From: CAYZBF01 sp964476585 | Lineage (GTDB): Bacteria > Hydrothermota > UBA3072 | Reading direction: 5' to 3' | Assembly (NCBI GenBank): GCA_964476585.1 | Contig: CAYZBF010000048.1 | Span: forward strand, 1 to 7,222 | DNA length: 7,222 nt | Program-made: the position numbers and the translations under genes | Part shown: positions 1 through 4,794 of the stretch, one piece after another | Layout: each line of letters begins with the position of its first letter | Position numbering within the stretch: the first letter of the stretch is position 1 | Notes under the pieces: model-generated | What the model saw: only the letters and a program-made list of their open reading frames with translations | Databases searched by the model: none | Told to the model about the DNA's origin: nothing

Positions 1-374
1 CCCAGAAGACGGAAAATAGGATCTATGGTAAGGAGCCCAATAGTAACAAAGAATGCGACTATCAGGATTGCCAGTATTAGACTGTCTGTAGTTAGACGGT
101 GGACTTTATAATAGTTGCCCTCACCTATGGCGCGAGAGATGACTACTGATGCGCCTATCCCGATCCCATGCGCTAGACTCGCAATTACCAGTACAACAGG
201 AAATGTAAAACTTAGCGCTGCAAGTTCATTCGTTCCAAGTTTCCCAACAAAAAAGGCATCAACCAGATTGAACGCAACAATACCGATAATACCAAAGATC
301 ATTGGTATTGTTAACCTGATAAGAGTTTTTCCAATAGAACCCTCAATTAGAAGGGCTCTTTTTTCATTTGGCAT
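1..374 (-). CDS. MATE family efflux transporter, N-terminal part (gene continues past the left edge)
   Basis: The minus strand is open from an ATG at 374 down to base 1, giving about 124 residues. It begins MPNEKRALLIEGSIGKTLIR and continues into LTIPMIFGIIGIVAFNLVDA, FFVGKLGTNELAALSFTFPV and GIGASVVISRAIGEGN. That pattern is the usual start of MATE (multi-antimicrobial extrusion) transporters: a short basic leader, a first helix with P-M-I-x-G, the N-x-x-D-x-x-F-V-G-x-L-G loop, then the helix with S-R-A-x-G-x-G. Four hydrophobic segments are visible of the usual twelve. Family members are cation-coupled exporters of drugs or metabolites in the cytoplasmic membrane; the substrate here cannot be read. 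Only a weak AGGA lies about 12 bases before the ATG, so initiation may be weak. It is last in the right-to-left gene order, 113 bases after the 2TM gene. Family call firm, substrate unknown. Confidence 0.88.
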   Translation of the reverse strand, partial: MPNEKRALLIEGSIGKTLIRLTIPMIFGIIGIVAFNLVDAFFVGKLGTNELAALSFTFPVVLVIASLAHGIGIGASVVISRAIGEGNYYKVHRLTTDSLILAILIVAFFVTIGLLTIDPIFRLL

Positions 375-395
375 TACTTTTTATTATCCTGGCTT

Positions 396-405
396 ACAAT
401 ATTGT
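396..405. promoter_or_regulatory. Perfect 10-base palindrome before the MATE gene (possible operator)
   Basis: ACAATATTGT is perfectly self-complementary and lies 22 bases upstream of the transporter ATG. A repressor site next to an efflux gene would make sense, but a palindrome this short and AT-rich could be chance. A -10-like GATAAT lies between it and the ATG (minus strand). Confidence 0.15.
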
Positions 406-487
406 CCCTTTTCTTTTTCACGCGAATAGAGTATTGGAGAGGAAAATAGACAAAGTTAATTATATCTTATTTGTAATAATTATTCGT

Positions 488-769
488 TTATTTTCTTCCC
501 TTTTTATCTTTTTCTATTAATTCTTTAATCTTTCTTTCTTCCCAATCTTTTAAGAAACGTTTTGTCCCGAAAACACTAAAAGCATGGATGAGCAATCCTA
601 TTCCCCAACCGAATAGAGGCCAATAGAACCATAATGAATTTGGTGATGTAAGCATATTTATTATAAACAATGCTAAATTTACTATTACATAAATAAAGAG
701 ATGACTGTAGAACGATTTTATTTCCTCGACTCTCTCTCTTGCTCTCCTATATTTTTCATTTTCCTCCAT
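488..769 (-). CDS. 2TM domain-containing small membrane protein
   Basis: A 93-residue protein with a charged N-terminal helix (about 1-20), two hydrophobic segments (about 22-40 and 46-66) and a very basic/acidic C-terminal tail (about 70-93). The signature YSHLFIYVIVN, then WFYWPLFGWGIGLLIH, matches the bacterial 2TM domain, which occurs alone or attached to sensor kinases and LytTR regulators. Its biochemical role is unknown. The start is well supported: AAAGGAGGT (complement of 774-782) stands 4 bases before the ATG. That Shine-Dalgarno lies inside a possible upstream mini-ORF (756-896) that overlaps this gene by 14 bases, which would allow translational coupling. The next gene downstream is a MATE exporter, but nothing in the sequence links the two functionally. 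The family call is confident; any regulatory role would be guesswork. Confidence 0.85.
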   Translation of the reverse strand: MEENEKYRRARERVEEIKSFYSHLFIYVIVNLALFIINMLTSPNSLWFYWPLFGWGIGLLIHAFSVFGTKRFLKDWEERKIKELIEKDKKGRK

Positions 770-896
770 ATCTACCTCCTTTGTTTGAGATTCTATCCTT
801 CATAGCAATAATGTCAAGCATTAAGCTTATGACTGTGATTATCATTAATGATGTCACATTCAAAAGAAGTTCCGTAATGAATAGAAGAATTTGCAT
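756..896 (-). CDS. Possible small membrane peptide overlapping the 2TM gene
   Basis: An ATG at 896 opens a 46-residue frame ending at TGA 756. It begins MQILLFITELLLNV and has one long hydrophobic stretch (about residues 2-31), followed by a basic tail ending KGGRYGGK. The frame overlaps the first 14 bases of the 2TM gene in another frame, and its last codons are the 2TM ribosome binding site (AAA GGA GGT is read as Lys-Gly-Gly). This could be a leader peptide coupled to the 2TM protein, or simply an AT-rich open frame. Against it, no Shine-Dalgarno precedes the ATG. I recognise no family. Confidence 0.25.
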   Translation of the reverse strand: MQILLFITELLLNVTSLMIITVISLMLDIIAMKDRISNKGGRYGGK

Positions 897-951
897 TTTA
901 TAATTGGATACATGAGGACTTTCTATTCAGGAAAGCGTCTCGGAAGGTTCA

Positions 952-998
952 CCCCGTGGAATAGGGTGCAATGAAGCCAAAGCCCTTATTCCATGGGG
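952..998. repeat. Hairpin unit 1
   Basis: The left arm CCCCGTGGAATA (952-963) pairs with the right arm TATTCCATGGGG (987-998) over 12 positions, with one G-T wobble. The stem can extend by GGG (964-966) with CCC (983-985) across a bulged T. The loop contains GGGTGC. Confidence 0.8.
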
Positions 999-1054
999 CA
1001 GGCGGGCATGATTTCCCGACGTAAGTCTCATGAGAGCAAAGTGCGAGAGCCTCG

Positions 1055-1101
1055 CCCCGTGAAATAATATGCATAGGTGCTTCTTGAAGTATTTCATGGG
1101 G
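1055..1101. repeat. Hairpin unit 2
   Basis: The left arm CCCCGTGAAATA (1055-1066) pairs with TATTTCATGGGG (1090-1101). Compared with unit 1, one G-C pair has become A-T on both sides, a compensatory change. The loop contains AGGTGCTTCTTG. Confidence 0.8.
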
Positions 1102-1119
1102 CAAGCGGCAATTTCCTTG

Positions 1120-1166
1120 CCCGGTGGAATAGAAGGTGCTACTTGCTGAACAGCTATTCCACTGGG
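1120..1166. repeat. Hairpin unit 3
   Basis: The left arm CCCGGTGGAATA (1120-1131) pairs with TATTCCACTGGG (1155-1166), extended by G1132-C1154. Relative to unit 1, two adjacent stem positions differ yet remain paired: C-G became G-T, and G-T became G-C. The loop contains AGGTGCTACTTG, like unit 2. Confidence 0.8.
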
Positions 1167-1336
1167 CGGGGCGGGGGAATTGACCGCGTCTTTTTCTAAC
1201 GATAAGTCCGAGTAACTCCATCTTAGATAAATTAGAGTTATCCACTTATGAATCCTATATAACCTTTATTATTACTTGTTTAACAGATATATGTGTGTGA
1301 AAAATCATGAAACTTAGATTAAGCTTATAGCCTAAA

Positions 1337-2302
1337 TTAAACAGCCTCAATAGTCGAGGGTGGCTTTTTTGTTATGTTATATGTTACACTTACCACACCT
1401 GGAACTTCTGTCGTTATTCTTTCCGCTAATTTGTCTAATGTTTCATATGGGAGTTGTGTTGGCGACCCCAGGGTTGCGTCAATGCTTTCCCAACATCGCA
1501 CCTCTATCTGTAAGCCATAATCTCTTTTACCCTTTTTTATTCCAGTAACTTTATCTTTATGCAAGATAGCTAAATACTGAAATGCCCTGGTATTACTTAA
1601 TTCATCTTCGACAATCCTTGTGGCTTTTCTTATAATCTCTACTCGCTCAGGTGTAACTTCTCCAATTACCCTTGTAGCAAGAGCAGGTCCAGGGAATGGA
1701 GGTCTATTGTATATTTCCTCTGGTAGCCTGAGAGCCCTTGCTACCTTTCTTATCCCCGATTTTCTAAGTTGGATTAAAGGTTCGATGACTTTATACCCGT
1801 ATATCTTTTCCGTATCTATTCCAAGTTGTGCTAATATGTTGTGTTGTCTTTTAATTCCTGCGATAGTTTCTTCCACATCAGTGTAATTTGTACCCTGCAG
1901 GAGAAATTTCGTTCCACTTTCTTTTACCAATTTACCAAAGACATCTTTATAAAATGCCCGTGTAATGGCTTCCCTTTTTTCTTCTGGATCTTTTAAGCCT
2001 TTTAGTTCTTTAAAGAATTGTTCTTTAGCGTCAACTATCTCTACGTGTACACCTAATCTTTCAAACAACGAAACTACCCTTTGTGGTTCTCCCTCTCTCA
2101 TTAAGCCATTTTCAATGAAATATGTTTTCAATCTGTCACCCAAGGCTTGATGTCCTAACATAGTGACGGTTGAGGAATCAACACCACCAGACAATGCATT
2201 GATAGCTAAACCACTACCAACGATGGAAGAAATCTCTTCTACTTTTTGTTCTGTGAATTCATCAGGATTTAATTCTTCGGTTTTTATTTCTTTAATTTCC
2301 AT
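1337..2302 (-). CDS. guaAb: GMP synthase, ATP-pyrophosphatase (PP-loop) subunit, divergent form
   Basis: Amination of XMP to GMP, the last step of guanine nucleotide synthesis, is carried out in the cytosol by this 321-residue protein, which lacks the N-terminal glutaminase domain of one-piece GuaA. The PP-loop SGGVDSS (38-44) binds ATP. NGLMREGE, LLQGTNYTDVEE, IKRQHN and NRPPFPGPALATRVIGEVTP follow in the family order, and the end TKKPPSTIE matches the XMP-binding KPPATIE tail. The glutaminase partner (GuaAa) is not in the window; it may lie elsewhere, or ammonia may be used. Oddities: the usual V-G-V-M-G-D before the R-x-Y motif is replaced by TGIKKGKRDYG, the usual D-F-M-T-A is IDATLG, and the final E-W-E is EAV. 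GGAGG sits 4 bases before the ATG, and the gene starts 12 bases after the glycosylase stop, so the two are probably co-transcribed. Downstream lies the hairpin array. Confidence 0.9.
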   Translation of the reverse strand: MEIKEIKTEELNPDEFTEQKVEEISSIVGSGLAINALSGGVDSSTVTMLGHQALGDRLKTYFIENGLMREGEPQRVVSLFERLGVHVEIVDAKEQFFKELKGLKDPEEKREAITRAFYKDVFGKLVKESGTKFLLQGTNYTDVEETIAGIKRQHNILAQLGIDTEKIYGYKVIEPLIQLRKSGIRKVARALRLPEEIYNRPPFPGPALATRVIGEVTPERVEIIRKATRIVEDELSNTRAFQYLAILHKDKVTGIKKGKRDYGLQIEVRCWESIDATLGSPTQLPYETLDKLAERITTEVPGVVSVTYNITKKPPSTIEAV

Positions 2303-2314
2303 CTATCCTCCATT

Positions 2315-3073
2315 TTAATAATTTCTCAATCTTTTATCAATACTTCCATCAGGGAGCATCCAGTCCGGATGTGATTTCCCATTCTCCTCCATCCAGTATC
2401 TTACACAACTCTCCCAATCTCCCTTACAATACAGTTCAATCCACTTTCTATCCAAAATGCCTTTCTCAAAGAACCTCTTCATCGGACATACCGGATACCA
2501 CTTACAATCCTCCATCAAGGTTCTGAGCTTTCTATAGTCGTTTACCATTTCTTCTCTAATTGACGCATTAAAGAGAAGGGCAGTTGGATGTTTGAGTGGG
2601 AGAATTTTCTTACTCTGAGTTAGAAAGAGTCTACCGTAGAGATCGCTGAATCCCTCCCTACTTTCAGGCGTCGGGAGACCGTATTTTCCGAAAATATATC
2701 TGGTGGCGTAATAACCTAGAGGAACTAACGTATCAGGATTTATTAATTCAATTTCCTTGTCTAGATACTGGATGCAAATTTCTATTTCATCCTGCTTTGG
2801 CTTTCTGTATTTTGGGAGCATGCATTTAATCAGATTTGTCATATAAATCTCATCTCTATCGAGATCAATTTCCTTGAATAGTTCATCTAATACTTTTCCC
2901 GTAGGTCCAATGAACATTTTCCCTTCTTTATCCTCTTCTTTTCCAGGTGCCTGAGCAATTAGCATGATGGTTGCATTCACATTTCCTTCCCCTGGGAGTG
3001 CATTTATTCTACTTTCCGAAAGTTTGCACTTCTTACATTCTTTTATCTCTTTATTTAAATCTTTAATATTCAT
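2315..3073 (-). CDS. udg: Type-4 (family 4) iron-sulfur uracil-DNA glycosylase with cysteine-rich C-terminal extension
   Basis: Uracil produced by cytosine deamination is removed from DNA by this family to start base-excision repair. Residues 1-185 are the catalytic domain. Four cysteines (C13, C16, C84, C100) fit the family's 4Fe-4S cluster. AQAPG (40-44) is the motif equivalent to GEAPG, GPTGKVLDELF (56-66) follows, and HPTALL (162-167) carries the conserved HP motif near the active site. At 252 residues it is longer than the usual 190-220. The extra tail (about 186-252) has C190, C196, C216 and C223 in CKWYPVC, ELYCKGD and ESCVRY, and ends near HPDWMLPDGS, so a second metal site is possible. 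The ATG overlaps the methyltransferase stop (ATGA) without a good Shine-Dalgarno of its own, suggesting translational coupling. Strongly supported; the role of the tail is unknown. Confidence 0.92.
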   Translation of the reverse strand: MNIKDLNKEIKECKKCKLSESRINALPGEGNVNATIMLIAQAPGKEEDKEGKMFIGPTGKVLDELFKEIDLDRDEIYMTNLIKCMLPKYRKPKQDEIEICIQYLDKEIELINPDTLVPLGYYATRYIFGKYGLPTPESREGFSDLYGRLFLTQSKKILPLKHPTALLFNASIREEMVNDYRKLRTLMEDCKWYPVCPMKRFFEKGILDRKWIELYCKGDWESCVRYWMEENGKSHPDWMLPDGSIDKRLRNY

Positions 3074-3837
3074 TGTAATTTTTCATTACATTTTACAATT
3101 AGAAGCTCTCGATGTTCGTTGGTTTCAATCCCTTTGGATGTATTATATTTTGAGATAATAAGATCAACTTCTCTCCAGTGTTTTTTTATATTAAAGTCTT
3201 CAGGGATGGGAATTCCTTTAAGCCAGAATATTAAAGATTCCACATCACAGAACCAGTATCTTATATCATACTCATCATGTAGAATTAAAGCACATCCATT
3301 ATTTTTGAAAACTTCACTAAATGAATCAACGTTCTGTTCAGGGTCAATTTCATATTCACCTCCAGGACTACAGTCAAAAATCTTGCAGATGTTCTGTGTG
3401 TTTTTTGGTCCCACTTGTTCTGTTATAAAGATACCATCTGCCCGCATGATGCGAATAATTTCTTTTGGATACACAGGAGCATGGCGGTTTAAAACAATGT
3501 CAAACGTATCGTTAGGGAATTTAAGATCTTCCCCTGACATCTCTTTAGAGTGAACCCTATCTTTAAATGATGTAGGTATATTCCTTTTTGCAGTCTTTAT
3601 CATGGTAGGATCAGAATTGATGCCCATACCAATACCGAAGTTGGATACGAGATCAAGGAATCGCTCACCACCACCTGTGCCTATATCCAGGACTTGGCTT
3701 GAAGTATTTAGATAATTACGTACTACATCAGCATAATACCATGGCACCGGCTCACGAGCATAACGTATTTTTGAAAAATCCCAACCTTTCCGCTTCCCAA
3801 CAGAATCGTATATGAACTTTAACTCTTCAAACGTCAC
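3070..3837 (-). CDS. Class I SAM-dependent methyltransferase, substrate unknown
   Basis: A 255-residue Rossmann-fold methyltransferase. SAM-binding motif I is VLDIGTGGGERFLDL (49-63). GINSDPTMIKTAKRN (72-86) covers the second strand and following helix, FPNDTFDIVLNRHAP (107-121) is the motif IV region, and IIRIMRADGIFITEQVG (127-143) is the motif V/VI region. The C-terminal part has YDIRYWFCDVESLIFWLKGI and ends near GIETNEHRELLIV, a layout I associate with a conserved but uncharacterised methyltransferase group; target prediction (RNA, protein or small molecule) is not possible from sequence. The start codon is GTG, supported by AAGGAG six bases upstream. The stop overlaps the glycosylase ATG by 2 bases (ATGA), making this the first gene of a methyltransferase, glycosylase, GMP synthase cluster. 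A degenerate gene remnant lies just upstream. Confidence 0.85.
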   Translation of the reverse strand: MTFEELKFIYDSVGKRKGWDFSKIRYAREPVPWYYADVVRNYLNTSSQVLDIGTGGGERFLDLVSNFGIGMGINSDPTMIKTAKRNIPTSFKDRVHSKEMSGEDLKFPNDTFDIVLNRHAPVYPKEIIRIMRADGIFITEQVGPKNTQNICKIFDCSPGGEYEIDPEQNVDSFSEVFKNNGCALILHDEYDIRYWFCDVESLIFWLKGIPIPEDFNIKKHWREVDLIISKYNTSKGIETNEHRELLIVKCNEKLQ

Positions 3838-3877
3838 AAAGTACTCCTTTTATTGTGTCCTGGATTTTTTCGACTTG

Positions 3878-4070
3878 TTAATTATCTTTGTTATCCAACC
3901 ACTTTCTTAACAATTCTACTTTATCACTTCTACGTAGTTTCAGATATGTCTGATATTCATATTCAGGTGAAGTACAAATCCAAACTGCCAGTAACAATGC
4001 ATTTCACATTCTTATCAATTAATCTTTTATAAATTTTCCTAAGCATTCTTAGGTAATTTGGATTTATCAC
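3878..4070 (-). pseudogene. Internally deleted nucleotidyltransferase-domain gene remnant
   Basis: Two short pieces in different frames look like the two ends of one small protein. The first (GTG at 4070 to TGA at 3963, 35 codons) reads YLRMLRKIYKRLIDKN then VKCIVTGSLDLYF, resembling the start of MNT/AntS-like nucleotidyltransferases, where a V-T-G-S-L/A motif precedes the catalytic aspartates. The second, in the +1 frame (3964 to TAA at 3878), reads EYEYQTYLKLRRSDKVELL and ends RKWLDNKDN, resembling the C-terminal helix of the same group (YQAYLKLGR-type). Members are about 150-170 residues, so the middle, including the expected D-x-D site, is missing. AAAAGGAG remains just before the first piece, but only 2 bases from the GTG. 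It sits between the HAD and methyltransferase genes. Family assignment is from memory of the motif pattern. Alternatively, these are two unrelated mini-ORFs. Confidence 0.5.
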
Positions 4071-4083
4071 TACTCCTTTTATG

Positions 4084-4743
4084 TTAGGAAATAATATTCA
4101 AGTTATTAATAAGAGTCAGAATATCTTCCGGGCTGTTTGCGATAAAATCAGCGCGCATGATATCATCATCTTTACCATAACCATATCTAACTCCAATACA
4201 TGGTAAATTATTCTCATGAGCCGCATTTATATCATGTATTGTATCACCAACTAATATTGCAAAAGAAGGATTTAACTCTGTTAATAAATCTTTAATCAAA
4301 TCTGCTTTAGTTTTCGGTAATTCCTTTCCTTTTATATACTTGAATAAATTTACAATTCCTAAAGTATTGAGGACTAAATTTATATAACTGACACTTGCAT
4401 TAGAGCATATTGCCAGAGTAAAGCCTTCTCTGATCAGTTTTTTTAGTACCTTATCTATATTATCATAAAGCTCTGCTTTTTTAGGGATAAGAACTCTTTC
4501 ATGGTAGCTAATCCTTTCAGCTAAATTATCATAAACATCAGGAAATTTACCAGGTAAGATTTTTTCACAGAAACTTTCCATTGTTTCACCAACTAAAGAT
4601 AATATCTCTTCTGCGGTGGGTATTGATAGATTTAAATCCTGGAAGGCTTTTTGAATAGCCTCTACAGATACACTTTCTGTTTTATACAGTGTACCATCAT
4701 TATCAAAAATGACTAATTTCTCATTCAGATTTTCTTTATACAT
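4084..4743 (-). CDS. HAD superfamily phosphatase (subfamily IA, phosphoglycolate phosphatase/PpaX-like)
   Basis: A 219-residue cytosolic phosphohydrolase with all four HAD motifs. Motif I is FDNDGTLY (13-20) with nucleophile D14 and acid/base D16. Motif II is ICSNAS (112-117) with S114. The motif III lysine is in GKELPKTKADL (139-149), probably K144 or K146. Motif IV is GDTIHDINAA (166-175) with D167 and D171 for magnesium. The helical cap (about 21-85) between motifs I and II is that of subfamily IA, close to phosphoglycolate phosphatase or pyrophosphatase PpaX. The substrate cannot be fixed from sequence; small phosphorylated metabolites are typical. The ATG has only a weak GGA upstream, while a -10-like TATAAT ends 16 bases before it, so it may have its own promoter. 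It follows the transglutaminase gene by 49 bases. Confidence 0.85.
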   Translation of the reverse strand: MYKENLNEKLVIFDNDGTLYKTESVSVEAIQKAFQDLNLSIPTAEEILSLVGETMESFCEKILPGKFPDVYDNLAERISYHERVLIPKKAELYDNIDKVLKKLIREGFTLAICSNASVSYINLVLNTLGIVNLFKYIKGKELPKTKADLIKDLLTELNPSFAILVGDTIHDINAAHENNLPCIGVRYGYGKDDDIMRADFIANSPEDILTLINNLNIIS

Positions 4744-4759
4744 TAAACAGAATCCATAT

Positions 4760-4765
4760 ATTATA
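4760..4765 (-). promoter_or_regulatory. Candidate -10 box for the HAD gene
   Basis: On the minus strand this reads TATAAT, 16 bases before the ATG at 4743. No convincing -35 hexamer is found at the usual distance, and the whole stretch is AT-rich, so this is tentative. Confidence 0.3.
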
Positions 4766-4774
4766 TATTTTAAT

Positions 4775-4794
4775 TAAAAAAGAATTTTAATTCT
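4775..4794 (-). terminator. Weak possible terminator after the transglutaminase gene
   Basis: On the minus strand the self-complementary AGAATT/AATTCT (4781-4794, loop of 2) is followed by a run of six T, starting within the stop codon of the propeller/transglutaminase gene. The stem is all but pure A/T, so termination would be inefficient at best. Confidence 0.25.

Larger units (their letters stand above)
931..1195. repeat. GC-rich three-unit hairpin array (structured RNA or REP/BIME-like element)
   Basis: Within the gene-free stretch 897-1336, bases from about 931 to 1195 are conspicuously GC-rich in an AT-rich region. They contain three units of exactly 47 bases (952-998, 1055-1101, 1120-1166), each a 12-bp stem around a 23-base loop. 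Loops share GGTGC, and the sequence following each unit starts with a similar G-rich stretch (GGGGCAGGCGGGCATGATTT, GGGGCAAGCGGCAATTTCC, GGGCGGGGCGGGGGAATT). Stem sequences differ between units yet stay paired. The linkers can also fold (995-1003 with 1049-1058; 1099-1105 with 1116-1122). A weak stem GCGG/CCGC (1171-1174, 1184-1187) followed by TTTTT at 1191 could end a plus-strand transcript. Strand is undetermined; on the minus strand this would be the region 3' of the GMP synthase gene. No known RNA family or IS end is recognised. The rest of 897-1336 is AT-rich with nothing else clear. Confidence 0.8.

Noticed and set aside
115..429. Plus-strand open frame over the left end
   Set aside because: It lies opposite the clearly recognisable MATE transporter, and its translation resembles no protein.
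952..1166. CRISPR array
   Set aside because: The units are hairpins with similar loops, unevenly spaced (103 and 65 bases), without identical repeats and unique spacers, and there are no cas genes.
1171..1195. Plus-strand intrinsic terminator after the hairpin array
   Set aside because: The stem is only four base pairs and is separated from the T-run by GTC; not strong enough for a feature of its own.
949..1245. 98-codon minus-strand open frame across the hairpin array
   Set aside because: Its translation is simply the repeats read through (recurring PWN/STG pieces), it has no ribosome binding site, and the paired stems explain the sequence better.
1277..1285. Palindrome TGTTTAACA after the GMP synthase gene
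   Set aside because: Too short, AT-rich and not linked to a promoter or terminator.
3119..3553. 144-codon plus-strand open frame
   Set aside because: It is antisense to the methyltransferase, with low-complexity composition and no ribosome binding site.
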